A DNA stretch of 19,798 bases from Contendibacter sp031732755 (GTDB taxonomy: Bacteria > Pseudomonadota > Gammaproteobacteria > Competibacterales > Competibacteraceae). Below are positions 1-7,520 of the stretch, one piece after another. The translations under genes and the position numbers were made by a program. The stretch spans positions 1 through 19,798 of the forward strand of contig JAVMKI010000043.1 in NCBI GenBank assembly GCA_031732755.1, in the 5' to 3' direction. How positions within the stretch are numbered: position 1 is the stretch's first letter; each line of letters starts with the position of its first letter. A model generated the notes under the pieces. The model was not told the origin of the DNA. It worked only from the letters and a program-made list of their open reading frames with translations, and did not search any database.

Positions 1-18
1 GTCAAACTGCTACTGTCT

Positions 19-42
19 CCCCGGCAGAGCCGGGGGTTTTCT
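19..42 (+). terminator. Rho-independent terminator of a gene upstream of the window
   Basis: A perfect 7-bp stem, CCCCGGC (19-25) with GCCGGGG (29-35), closes a 3-nt AGA loop and is followed by G and a T-rich tract (37-42, TTTTCT). The T-run lies on the plus-strand side only, so it should end a plus-strand transcript whose gene lies before base 1. No coding sequence belonging to that gene is visible here. Confidence 0.75.
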
Positions 43-96
43 CTGGATAATAAGGCGGGAAGGGAAGAGAGGAACTGACCCGCTGTCGTTTGGGCA

Positions 97-363
97 TCAT
101 GCGGTCTTTTGCATCATCAGGATCTCTTCAAGGCGCAAAGGGGCCGCCACGATACCCCATCGCACGGCCGGCACCTCGCCAGTGGTCCAGTGTGGACGGA
201 CGAAGTTGTGTTGCACCAGATGCACGTCCAAGGTTCGCTGTAGGGCCTCGGTGTTCTTGGCATCGGTGTTGGTTCTGCGCCGAAAGGCGCTGTTGCGCCG
301 CTGTAGCGCCGCGTTGTGGCCTTCCAGATGATTGGCGTGGATGGCCGCCTCGGGAACGTCGCG
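97..363 (-). pseudogene. C-terminal remnant of an IS1-like DDE transposase
   Basis: Reading the minus strand from about 363 down to a TGA at 97-99 gives an 88-residue tail with features I recognise from IS1-like transposases: an early HANHLEGHNAALQRR segment, then FRRRTNT, then HNFVRPHWTT and EVPAV near the end. The frame is closed upstream by a stop at 460-462, and residues before about 363 do not look like the family. No start codon, N-terminal helix-turn-helix or first catalytic Asp is present, so this is a 5'-truncated fragment. It lies immediately downstream of dgt, whose stop is at 416-418, and in the same orientation. Clear inverted repeats flanking it were not found. Family placement rests on motif memory; the truncation is visible directly. 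Confidence 0.6.
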
Positions 364-415
364 CGGGGTGCCGGGATGTTCGGGTTGGGGCGCTGGTCCA
401 CGACCGGGAGTAGGA

Positions 416-1768
416 TCAGCCAGTCGGCAGCGACATGCCGGTGAGCTTCTTGAACAGCGTCACCGCGTAGGAATCGGTCATGCTGGAGACGAAATCGGTG
501 ATGGCCAGCGTGCGACGGTAGGGATCGGCGGAGGGTTGACGGCCAGGTCCGACGAACTGCTCCGGGATCAGATGAATCAGCATCCGGCTTTTGGACGAGG
601 CGTTCGGACCATGGTCGGCGATGTCGGCGACAGCGCTCATGAATGCCTCCAGCAATCCGCCCAGCACCTCGAACCCGGCCACTTCCACTTCCACCACCGG
701 CCGAGAGACGTAAACTTGCTTCTCGCCGCAGTCCTTGAGGGCGCGCATGGCGGCGGCGGCGGGAATAACGTCCAGCAGTTCCTCGGCGAAAGCGCCGGTC
801 AGAATGGCTTCCTCGTGCGCCATGAAACACAGATGGGCCTGCTCGATGATGGCACCGATGGCCTTGGCGCGCAGATATTCGATCTTCTCCTTGGGCCGGG
901 TGATCCGGTCCATCTTGCGTTGCGCGCGATCCGGCGCCCCGGTCAGGGTCAACAACAGATCGCAAACCTCCTCGTAACGCAACTGCTGGAGCCGAAAGGC
1001 GTCTTCCACGTCGATAATGCGGTAGCAGATGTCGTCGGCCGCCTCGACCAGATAGGCGAGCGGATGACGGCTCCAGGCACCGGGCAACACCGGCTCCAAT
1101 CCCAGTTGGTCGGCAACTTCCGCGAACAAATCCCAATCGTCCTGGTAGAAGCCGAATTTCTTGAAGGCAATGCCGGGTGGCGGTTCAGCCGACAGCGCCG
1201 AGGCGCGCGGATATTTGGTGAAAATGCCCAGCGTGGCGCAGGTGAGTTGCATCCCGCCGCGATTGTCGGGACTTTGCAGCCGGGTGATGATGCGGAAGCC
1301 CTGGGCATTGCCTTCGAAGCGCAGAAAGTCCTGCCGCTGCGCTTCGGTCAGCCGTTCCAACACCCTGTGGCCCGTGGCGGAAGCGGTGAACCAGAGGCGA
1401 ATGGCGTCCTCGCCGGCGTGACCGAAGGGGGGATTGCCGATGTCGTGGGCCAGGCAGGCGGCGGCGACCACCGCGCCGAAATCCTGCGGATAGACGCCTT
1501 TCAGGCCGTGGCGACGGATCACGCTATCACCCACCATCGTTCCCAGCGAACGGCCGACGCTGGACACTTCCAGGCTGTGAGTCAGCCGGGTGCGGACATA
1601 GTCGCTCTGGGATAGCGGAAAGACCTGGGTCTTGTCCTGTAGCCGCCGAAACGCCGAGGAGAACACGATGCGGTCGAAATCGCGCTGAAAGTCAGTGCGC
1701 GCTTCGTTATCGGGTTGCTGGCGGGACAGGCCCGGACGGGCGCGGGAAAGCAGGCGGTTCCAGTCCAT
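416..1768 (-). CDS. dgt: Deoxyguanosinetriphosphate triphosphohydrolase (HD-domain dNTPase)
   Basis: The 450-residue product should hydrolyse dGTP (or other dNTPs) to the deoxynucleoside and tripolyphosphate in the cytoplasm, affecting dNTP pools. The HD metal site is visible: H64 in RLTHSLEV, then the H108-D109 pair in CLAHDIGNPPFGH, with a later Asp in EAADDICYRIID. The N-terminal block SSAFRRLQDKTQVFPL is typical of the family. The frame is open further up to a GTG at 1825, but family members begin just before the conserved DWNRLLS-like segment, so the ATG at 1766-1768 is preferred. No clear Shine-Dalgarno site precedes either start. The gene is divergent from lysS, and a transposase remnant follows it. 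E. coli Dgt is about 505 residues; shorter forms near 450 are common in other Proteobacteria. Substrate preference cannot be read from sequence. Confidence 0.9.
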   Translation of the reverse strand: MDWNRLLSRARPGLSRQQPDNEARTDFQRDFDRIVFSSAFRRLQDKTQVFPLSQSDYVRTRLTHSLEVSSVGRSLGTMVGDSVIRRHGLKGVYPQDFGAVVAAACLAHDIGNPPFGHAGEDAIRLWFTASATGHRVLERLTEAQRQDFLRFEGNAQGFRIITRLQSPDNRGGMQLTCATLGIFTKYPRASALSAEPPPGIAFKKFGFYQDDWDLFAEVADQLGLEPVLPGAWSRHPLAYLVEAADDICYRIIDVEDAFRLQQLRYEEVCDLLLTLTGAPDRAQRKMDRITRPKEKIEYLRAKAIGAIIEQAHLCFMAHEEAILTGAFAEELLDVIPAAAAMRALKDCGEKQVYVSRPVVEVEVAGFEVLGGLLEAFMSAVADIADHGPNASSKSRMLIHLIPEQFVGPGRQPSADPYRRTLAITDFVSSMTDSYAVTLFKKLTGMSLPTG

Positions 1769-1893
1769 GCGGTGCGGTTGGTGGAGGAAACGTATGCAAG
1801 CATAGCGGATTTGCGTCCGCCGCACCCATGCCGCTGCCGCTTGGAGCGCGGGCAGTGGCTTACCCCAGCGGACCGGACCGACAGCGAATGGGG

Positions 1894-1922
1894 ATGACTT
1901 ACGTCCACCCCGTCGCTACAAT
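1894..1922 (+). promoter_or_regulatory. Candidate sigma70 promoter of lysS
   Basis: ATGACT (1894-1899, four of six matches to TTGACA) and TACAAT (1917-1922, five of six matches to TATAAT) are separated by 17 bp. This predicts a transcript start near 1929 and a leader of about 50 nt before the lysS ATG at 1978. It lies in the divergent gap between dgt and lysS. Evidence is motif match and position only. Confidence 0.5.
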
Positions 1923-1977
1923 CTTTTCCCCCTCGCTCGCCCGGCGCTTAACGAACTCGACAGGTTTGAACGCGCGA

Positions 1978-3486
1978 ATGAATGCACCCATGGATTCTCC
2001 CAACGAACTCCTTGACGAAAACAAGCTGATCGCCCTACGTCGCCACAAGCTGCGCGAGTTACGCCAGTCGGGCAACGCCTATCCCACCGATTTTCGCCGC
2101 GACGCGCTGGCGGCGGAGTTGCACGCGGCTTATGGCGATCAGGATGGCGCCACGCTGGATGCCGAACCTCGGCGAGTGCGCGTCGCCGGGCGCATGCTGG
2201 CCAAGCGGATCATGGGCAAGGCCAGCTTCGTCCGCCTGCGCGATTCATCTGGCGATATTCAGTTGTTCGTGCAGAAAAACGCGCTGGGGGACGAGGGATA
2301 CGAGGCGTTCAAGGACTGGGATTTAGGCGACATTCTCGGCGCGGAAGGCGCAATCTTCAAAACCAAGACCGGCGAACTGTCGGTCAAGGTGGATGCGCTG
2401 CGGTTGCTGACCAAGGCGCTGCGGCCCTTGCCGGAAAAGTTTCACGGCCTGGCCGATCAGGAAACCCGCTACCGCCAGCGTTACGTGGACCTGATTATGA
2501 ACGAGTCCACCCGCGCGACCTTCCGGTTACGTTCGGCCATGGTCGCCCACATCCGTGATTTCTTCAACCGGCGCGGTTTCCTGGAAGTCGAGACGCCAAT
2601 GATGCAGCCGATTCCTGGCGGCGCGACGGCCAGACCCTTTATCACCCATCACAATGCGCTGGACATGCCACTTTACCTGCGCATTGCCCCGGAACTGTAT
2701 CTCAAACGGCTGGTGGTGGGCGGCTTCGAGAAAGTCTATGAGATTAACCGCAATTTCCGCAACGAGGGACTCTCCACCCGCCACAACCCCGAATTCACCA
2801 TGTTGGAGTTCTATCAAGCGTACGCGGACTACCACGACCTGATGGACTTGACCGAGGAGTTACTGCGCGGCATGGCGCAAACCCTGTTGGGCGGCCCGCT
2901 GATTTCCTGTCAGGGAGAGACTTACGACTTTGGCCAGCCGTTTCGGCGGCTGACGGTGCGGGAGGCGATCCTGCGTTTCAATCCAGCCATCGCCGCCACC
3001 GAACTGGACGAGTTGGACGCCGCGCGGCGGATTGCGCAACACTTGGGGATAGACCCGCGACCGGAACACGGGCTGGGCCGGGTGCAACTGGATATTTTCG
3101 AGCAGACGGTCGAGCACCAGTTGCGCGATCCGACTTTTATCACTGCCTATCCGACCGAAGTGTCACCGCTGGCGCGACGCAACGACGCTGATCCCGCGGT
3201 TACCGACCGTTTTGAACTGTTCGTGGGCGGGCGGGAAATCGCCAACGGTTTTTCCGAATTGAACGACCCGGAAGATCAGGCCGAACGCTTCCGCAAACAA
3301 GCGGAAGCCAAAGCCGCTGGCGACCATGAAGCGATGCACTACGACGCCGATTACATCCGGGCGTTGGAGTATGGCCTGCCACCGACGGCGGGCGAGGGTA
3401 TCGGCATCGACCGGCTGGTGATGCTGTTCGCTGACGCGCCTTCGATCCGCGACGTGTTGTTGTTTCCCCACCTGCGGCCGGAGTGA
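1978..3486 (+). CDS. lysS: Lysyl-tRNA synthetase, class II
   Basis: The 502-residue enzyme charges tRNA-Lys with lysine in the cytoplasm using ATP. Length and sequence closely follow E. coli LysS (505 residues). An N-terminal OB-fold anticodon-binding domain spans roughly residues 65-150 and includes RIMGKASFV. The class II catalytic core follows. Motif 1 lies around FLEVETPMMQPIPGG (201-215). Motif 2 is NFRNEGLSTRHNPEF (259-273). Motif 3 is GIGIDRLVMLF near the C-terminus, with its conserved Arg. The frame is open back to 1828, but the first 50 codons cover promoter-like DNA and have no family match, so the ATG at 1978 is chosen; an ATG at 1990 is possible. The Shine-Dalgarno site is weak. 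The gene is monocistronic here, with a strong hairpin just after the stop. Confidence 0.97.
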   Translation: MNAPMDSPNELLDENKLIALRRHKLRELRQSGNAYPTDFRRDALAAELHAAYGDQDGATLDAEPRRVRVAGRMLAKRIMGKASFVRLRDSSGDIQLFVQKNALGDEGYEAFKDWDLGDILGAEGAIFKTKTGELSVKVDALRLLTKALRPLPEKFHGLADQETRYRQRYVDLIMNESTRATFRLRSAMVAHIRDFFNRRGFLEVETPMMQPIPGGATARPFITHHNALDMPLYLRIAPELYLKRLVVGGFEKVYEINRNFRNEGLSTRHNPEFTMLEFYQAYADYHDLMDLTEELLRGMAQTLLGGPLISCQGETYDFGQPFRRLTVREAILRFNPAIAATELDELDAARRIAQHLGIDPRPEHGLGRVQLDIFEQTVEHQLRDPTFITAYPTEVSPLARRNDADPAVTDRFELFVGGREIANGFSELNDPEDQAERFRKQAEAKAAGDHEAMHYDADYIRALEYGLPPTAGEGIGIDRLVMLFADAPSIRDVLLFPHLRPE

Positions 3487-3491
3487 CCGAC

Positions 3492-3533
3492 CGCCGGCGT
3501 TGGCGCTTCAGGTTACTTGGAAGCGCCACGGCG
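3492..3533. terminator. Hairpin between convergent lysS and the small zinc-ribbon gene
   Basis: TGGCGCTTC (3501-3509) pairs perfectly with GAAGCGCCA (3520-3528) around a 10-nt loop. CGCCG (3492-3496) can pair with CGGCG (3529-3533) below a four-base bulge. The hairpin fills the 47-bp gap between two gene ends that face each other. No T-run follows on either strand, so it is not a canonical intrinsic terminator; a bidirectional transcript barrier or 3'-end stabiliser is the likeliest role. Confidence 0.4.
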
Positions 3534-3695
3534 TCAGGGGGGAGGCGTGGCCGGCAGCGGTGGGTTGGCGATGGCGCTGCGCATCGGCACGATCAACCCG
3601 TGCTCCAGACACTGGGCGCGGCGTTGGTCGGGATCTACCGTCACCGGGCGTTTGCAATGCGGGCAAACCGTATGGACAGGCGTTGAGATGGTCAT
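3534..3695 (-). CDS. 53-residue zinc-ribbon-like hypothetical protein
   Basis: This small frame reads MTISTPVHTVCPHCKRP and onward to a proline-rich end, PPLPATPPP. It holds C11-x2-C14 and C29-x2-H32, spaced as one zinc-binding site of the zinc-ribbon type. The ATG at 3693-3695 is preceded on the minus strand by GGAGA with a 9-10 nt gap, a credible ribosome site. The frame stays open to 3809, but that extension crosses AT-rich promoter-like DNA, so the short start is preferred. It runs toward lysS and lies in the same direction as yejE, about 240 bp beyond yejE's stop, so it probably has its own promoter. I do not recognise a named family. A metal-binding protein is inferred from the four ligands only; the function is unknown. 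Confidence 0.6.
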   Translation of the reverse strand: MTISTPVHTVCPHCKRPVTVDPDQRRAQCLEHGLIVPMRSAIANPPLPATPPP

Positions 3696-3780
3696 GACTG
3701 CGATTCTCCATAAATGAGCAAACTGTGCGATTGGACCTTGGAAAGCTGATTTCGTTTTGCGTTGCAGCATATTTTGTTGC

Positions 3781-3809
3781 GATATAGCCAAGATTTTGTT
3801 TTCGCACAA
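3781..3809 (-). promoter_or_regulatory. Possible promoter of the small zinc-ribbon gene
   Basis: On the minus strand TTGTGC (3809-3804) and TATATC (3786-3781) are separated by 17 bp in a locally AT-rich stretch (about 3700-3840) that contrasts with the GC-rich surroundings. The -35 match is poor, three of six. A start near 3774 would give a leader of roughly 80 nt. This is a weak call, made mainly because the small gene needs a promoter and the base composition shifts here. Confidence 0.3.
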
Positions 3810-3938
3810 CGCTAAAGTGGCTAAATTAAAACCACTCGTGGAGGAGTCACCGCATACCCGGCGACATCAACGATTCGAATCCCATTCTCCTGTTCTATCC
3901 CAACGGAATTTCAGCACCATCTGTTCGTGGTGAATGCC

Positions 3939-4982
3939 TTACAACACGTTTTTCCTCGGATCGAACGCATCCCGCACGGCTTCGCCGACGAACACCAGCA
4001 AGCTCAGCATCAACGCCACCACCACGAACCCGGAAACCCCCAGCCATGGCGCTTGCAGATTATCCTTGCCTTGGCGCAACAGATCGCCCAACGAGGCCGA
4101 ACCCGGCGGCAACCCCAGCCCCAGGAAATCCAGCGCCGTCAGCGCCACGATGGACCCGGATAGAATGAAGGGGAGGAAGGTCAGCGTCGCCACCATGGCG
4201 TTCGGCAACATATGCCTGAGCATGATCCGTCCGTCGCTCAGACCCAAAGCGCGGGCGGCGCGAACGTAATCGAAATTGCGGGCGCGCAGGAACTCGGCCC
4301 GCACCACGCCCACCAGCGAAGTCCAGCCAAACAGCATCAGAACCAACAGCAAGGTCCAGAATCCAGGCGTCACCACGCTGGAGACGATGATCAGGATGAA
4401 CAACTGCGGCAACCCCCCCCAGATTTCCAGGAAGCGTTGGAACAGCAAGTCCAGCCGGCCGCCGAAATAGCCCTGCACCGCGCCGGCCGCCACCCCGACG
4501 AACGAGGAGCTCAGGGTCAGCAGCAGGCCGAACAACACCGAAATGCGCAGACCATAGATCAGCCGCGCCAGCACGTCGCGACCCTGGTCATCGGTACCCA
4601 GCCAGTTGTCCGTGGAAGGCGGGGCCGGGGCTGGAACCGGCAAGTCATAATTGACGGTATCGTAACGGAACCGAATGGGCGGCCAGAGCATCCAGCCCCG
4701 TTCGTTGACGAGTCGCGCCAGATAGGGATCCCGGTAATTGGCCTCGGTGGGGAACACACCGCCGAAATCCGTTTCGGCGTAGTCCCTGATCACCGGGATA
4801 TAAAGCGAGCCCTGGTAATAGACCAGCAAGGGCCGGTCGTTGGCGATGAACTCTGCGCCCAGGCTGAGCCCGAACAACAGCAGAAACAGCCACAGCGACC
4901 AGTAGCCGCGCCGGTTGGCCCGAAACTGCGCTAGCCGGCGCCGAGTCAATGGTGTGAGACGAATCTTGCATCGCGCCAGCAT
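3939..4982 (-). CDS. yejE: Peptide/microcin C-type ABC transporter permease YejE
   Basis: The 347-residue inner-membrane permease matches E. coli YejE (341 residues) along its length. The N-terminus has the typical ARGxNRRGYWSLW-like start here read as RFRANRRGYWSLW, then a first membrane span and the long periplasmic loop with ANDRPLLVYYQG and NWLGTDDQGRDVLARLIYG. The binding-protein-dependent permease core follows. Its EAA-type loop (RAARALGLSDGRIMLRHMLPNA region) contacts the ATPase, and the protein ends in GEAVRDAFDPRKNVL. The ATG at 4980-4982 lies 3 bp after the yejB stop, so the two are co-translated. In E. coli this permease works with YejA (binding protein), YejB and YejF (ATPase) to import oligopeptide-like compounds including microcin C. 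Neither yejA nor yejF is in the window. Confidence 0.93.
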   Translation of the reverse strand: MLARCKIRLTPLTRRRLAQFRANRRGYWSLWLFLLLFGLSLGAEFIANDRPLLVYYQGSLYIPVIRDYAETDFGGVFPTEANYRDPYLARLVNERGWMLWPPIRFRYDTVNYDLPVPAPAPPSTDNWLGTDDQGRDVLARLIYGLRISVLFGLLLTLSSSFVGVAAGAVQGYFGGRLDLLFQRFLEIWGGLPQLFILIIVSSVVTPGFWTLLLVLMLFGWTSLVGVVRAEFLRARNFDYVRAARALGLSDGRIMLRHMLPNAMVATLTFLPFILSGSIVALTALDFLGLGLPPGSASLGDLLRQGKDNLQAPWLGVSGFVVVALMLSLLVFVGEAVRDAFDPRKNVL

Positions 4983-4985
4983 CGC

Positions 4986-6089
4986 TCACCCCTCTCGCGC
5001 CGCGAAATCAATCCGCGGATCCACCCAATGATAGGTCAGGTCGCTGACCAGATTGAGCAACAAGCCAATCAGGCTGAACATGTACAGCGTCCCGAACATG
5101 ACTGGATAGTCACGCTTCACCACGGCTTCAAAGCCCAGCAGACCCAATCCGTCCAGCGAGAAGATGACTTCGATCAGCAGCGAACCGGTAAATAGCATCC
5201 CCACCAGCGTGGCCGGAAAACCGGCGATCACCAGCAACATGGCGTTGCGGAACACATGCCCGTACAACACCCGCCACTCGCTCAGTCCCTTGGCGCGGGC
5301 GGTGATCACGTACTGCTTGTTGATTTCGTCCAGGAAGGCATTCTTGGTCAACATGGTCAGCGAGGCGAAACCGCCGATCACCATCGCTGTCACCGGCAGG
5401 GTGAGGTGCCAAAAATAGTCGGCGATCCGCGCCGGCCAACTCAGGTCCGCCCAATGGTCCGACACCAGCCCCCGCAGCGGAAACCAGTCCAGATAGCGCC
5501 CGCCCGCGAACACGATGATCAGCAGGATGGCAAACAGAAACGCCGGGATGGCGTAGCCGACGATCACCGCCGCGCTGGTCAGCACGTCGAAGCGCGAACC
5601 GTCGCGCACCGCCTTGGCGATGCCAAGCGGAATCGAAATCGCATAAATCAGCAGCGTGCTCCACACCCCCAACGAAATTGAGACCGGCAACTTGTCCAGC
5701 ACCAGGTCCAGAACCGCTCGGTCGCGGAAATAACTCTTGCCCAGGTCGAAGCTTAGATAATCGCGGACCATCCGCCCAAAACGCACATAGGCCGGCTGGT
5801 CGAAACCGAACTGGCGGTTGAGTTCGGCGATGAAAGTGGAATCAAGACCCTGCGCGCCGCGATAAACGCTCGCGCCACCACCTTGCGCGGTGGGGATACC
5901 ACGCCCCGCCTCCGCGCCATCGCCGCCGCCGACTCGGACGGTGGTGGACACAGCAGTGTTCTTGAGTTGCGCCAGTAGCTGCTCCACCGGACCCCCTGGC
6001 GCGATCTGCACAATGACAAAATTGATGGCGATGATGCCCAGCAGGGTCAGTGGAATCAGCGCCAGGCGACGGACAATGTAGGCGAACAA
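4986..6089 (-). CDS. yejB: Peptide/microcin C-type ABC transporter permease YejB
   Basis: The 367-residue inner-membrane permease matches E. coli YejB (364 residues). It has a first transmembrane span at the N-terminus (YIVRRLALIPLTLLG), the INFVIVQIAPGGPVEQ block, a Gly-rich periplasmic insert, then the permease core with GYAIPAFLFAILLI and an EAA-type loop around RAKGLSEWRVLYGHVFRNA. It ends in VDPRIDF. The frame is open to a GTG at 6122, but the TTG at 6087-6089 gives MFAYIVRR, aligning with the E. coli start MGAYLIRR. It has GGAG about 10 nt upstream, whereas the GTG has no ribosome site. It pairs with YejE to form the channel. The ATPase and binding-protein genes must lie elsewhere or be lost. 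Specificity for peptides is inferred from the family. Confidence 0.92.
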   Translation of the reverse strand: MFAYIVRRLALIPLTLLGIIAINFVIVQIAPGGPVEQLLAQLKNTAVSTTVRVGGGDGAEAGRGIPTAQGGGASVYRGAQGLDSTFIAELNRQFGFDQPAYVRFGRMVRDYLSFDLGKSYFRDRAVLDLVLDKLPVSISLGVWSTLLIYAISIPLGIAKAVRDGSRFDVLTSAAVIVGYAIPAFLFAILLIIVFAGGRYLDWFPLRGLVSDHWADLSWPARIADYFWHLTLPVTAMVIGGFASLTMLTKNAFLDEINKQYVITARAKGLSEWRVLYGHVFRNAMLLVIAGFPATLVGMLFTGSLLIEVIFSLDGLGLLGFEAVVKRDYPVMFGTLYMFSLIGLLLNLVSDLTYHWVDPRIDFAAREG

Positions 6090-6466
6090 GGATTTACAGG
6101 CTCCAGGTGATTCTATTGCCACTTAAAACCGTGGTTGGTCAAACAACCATCTCACTGTCACTGTCCGACGTTTCCCACTAATACGCCCTACCCCGCTGAC
6201 CGGAATGCACATCGGACTTTGACTGCAACCTCCAGCAATGTTTCCAAGCTCCCATGGTGGAATCGATGCATGGTAGCGGCGGAGCACGCACGATCCACTC
6301 TACCCCATTCAATCCGCAATCGACCCAGGTCCAGTGAAACACGAGCGGTTTGACGCTCTCTTCCCACGGCAAGAGGAACCGGGGCGCCATTGTATAGGTT
6401 ATTTCGCCGAATCCCGCGGACGATGTTGACACGGATGAAAGGCAATATTCGAGCCACATCACCACA
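6090..6466. other. Intergenic stretch between yejB and the pfkB kinase; no supported gene
   Basis: Several short open frames exist on both strands: minus 6178-6465 and 6188-6457, plus 6135-6353. None has a ribosome site together with recognisable motifs, and the composition fits chance reading. A 6-bp inverted repeat TGGTTG/CAACCA (6132-6137 and 6144-6149) lies in the presumed yejB leader. The two minus-strand genes flanking it are in tandem, so a yejB promoter is expected somewhere here. I could not identify one convincingly; TATACA on the minus strand near 6391-6396 is the only -10-like element noted and lacks a partner. Confidence 0.4.
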
Positions 6467-7423
6467 TCAGAAAGTGCGTAGGAAATCCCTCACGCGTTCG
6501 CGGTCGGGTAACGCGGGAATCGCGCCCCGTTCCAGGGTGGTGAGCGCGCCGACCGCGTTAGCGAAACGGCACAGTTCATACAAACGCGTTTCGTCTCGAA
6601 ATACGGTTGGATCGGCGAGCAATCCTTGCAGCAGACCGGCCATGAAGCCATCGCCGGCACCGGTCGCGTCGACCGCGTCGACCGTGAAGCCCGCCACCGC
6701 GCCGGAGTATTCCGGGGTGAAGTAGGTACAGCCGGCGCGGCCCCGCGTGACTACCATCAGCCTCAGACCATCGTGCCAGAGCACCCGACAGGCGGCTTGT
6801 GGATCGCCGATCCCTGTCAGAAACTCGCTTTCCTCATCGCTGAGCTTAACGACGTGCGCCTTCCGCAAACCGAGCAGCATCCCCTCTCGCGCGGCATCCG
6901 CGTCCGGCCACAACGGTAACCGCAGGTTGGGATCGTAGGAAATCAGACAACCGGCGGCGCGGGCCGTATCCACCGCGTACAAGGTGGCCGCACGCGAAGG
7001 CTCGCCGATCAGGCTGATTGATCCAAAGTGCACGAGCTTGGCGCGGTGGATTGCCGCGACATCCACTTCTCGTAGCGCGAACAATAGATCGGCGCTGGGG
7101 TGGCGATAGAACATGAATTCTCGCTCGCCGTCCGCTCGCAGCGAGACGAACGCCAGCGCGGTGCGGGCTTCGGTCGAGAAGCGTAATGGGCCGACATCCA
7201 CCCCGGCTTCGGCCAGGGTGTGGGCCAGGAAATGGCCAAAGGCGTCGTCGCCGACCTTGCCCATGAATGCGCTGGAAACCCCGAGCCGCGCCAGTCCAAC
7301 GGCCACGTTGCCGGGCGCGCCGCCGGGCGCCTTGACGAACGCCGGCGCGTCGATCAGGCCAGCACCGGTGACGGTAGGGACGAAATCAATCAATAGTTCG
7401 CCGAGACAAAGGGCGGCGGTCAT
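6467..7423 (-). CDS. PfkB/ribokinase-family carbohydrate kinase (fructokinase-like)
   Basis: The 318-residue enzyme should phosphorylate a sugar with ATP in the cytoplasm. It has an N-terminal LGELLIDFVP strand, the first PfkB signature region with GGAPGNVAVGLARLG (34-48), and the second signature DATGAGDGFMAG (252-263) with catalytic Asp258 in the anion hole. Length is normal for the family. Sequence style resembles bacterial fructokinases, but ribokinase-family substrates cannot be assigned reliably by eye, so no gene symbol is given. The frame is open to 7738, but the ATG at 7421-7423 has a good GAGGA site 8-9 nt upstream and starts the conserved fold. It is divergent from the thioesterase gene across a 97-bp gap that holds a perfect inverted repeat. 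No sugar transporter or hydrolase gene is adjacent. Confidence 0.9.
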   Translation of the reverse strand: MTAALCLGELLIDFVPTVTGAGLIDAPAFVKAPGGAPGNVAVGLARLGVSSAFMGKVGDDAFGHFLAHTLAEAGVDVGPLRFSTEARTALAFVSLRADGEREFMFYRHPSADLLFALREVDVAAIHRAKLVHFGSISLIGEPSRAATLYAVDTARAAGCLISYDPNLRLPLWPDADAAREGMLLGLRKAHVVKLSDEESEFLTGIGDPQAACRVLWHDGLRLMVVTRGRAGCTYFTPEYSGAVAGFTVDAVDATGAGDGFMAGLLQGLLADPTVFRDETRLYELCRFANAVGALTTLERGAIPALPDRERVRDFLRTF

Positions 7424-7465
7424 CTTGGGATTCCTCGTGAAAGCGGTTAGAGTCGAAGCAAGTTT

Positions 7466-7494
7466 TCGAAAAAATGGATCAAGGACTTTTTCGA
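7466..7494. promoter_or_regulatory. Perfect inverted repeat in the pfkB/thioesterase divergent promoter region
   Basis: TCGAAAAA (7466-7473) is repeated in inverse as TTTTTCGA (7487-7494) with a 13-bp spacer. It is centred in the 97-bp gap between two divergent starts (7423 and 7521). Half-sites about two helical turns apart centre to centre are compatible with a dimeric regulator. A transcript stem is also possible, but the position favours an operator. No regulator gene lies in the window. Confidence 0.4.
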
Positions 7495-7520
7495 TAGTTT
7501 CCCTGATTGAGGACGGCCAC

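Noticed and set aside
117..1136. 339-codon minus-strand open frame over the dgt region
   Set aside because: It is a shifted-frame shadow of dgt; its peptide is Arg/Gly/Pro-rich without motifs, while the dgt frame shows a complete HD site.
332..1615. 427-codon plus-strand open frame antisense to dgt
   Set aside because: Shadow of dgt caused by high GC; no motifs and the opposite strand encodes a clear enzyme.
3869..3881. GATTCGAATCC-like string resembling a tRNA T-arm
   Set aside because: No acceptor stem, anticodon arm or D-arm can be folded around it; chance match to the TTCGAATC core.
4212..4934. 240-codon plus-strand frame rich in Gln, His and Arg
   Set aside because: Antisense shadow of yejE, whose frame matches a known permease along its whole length.
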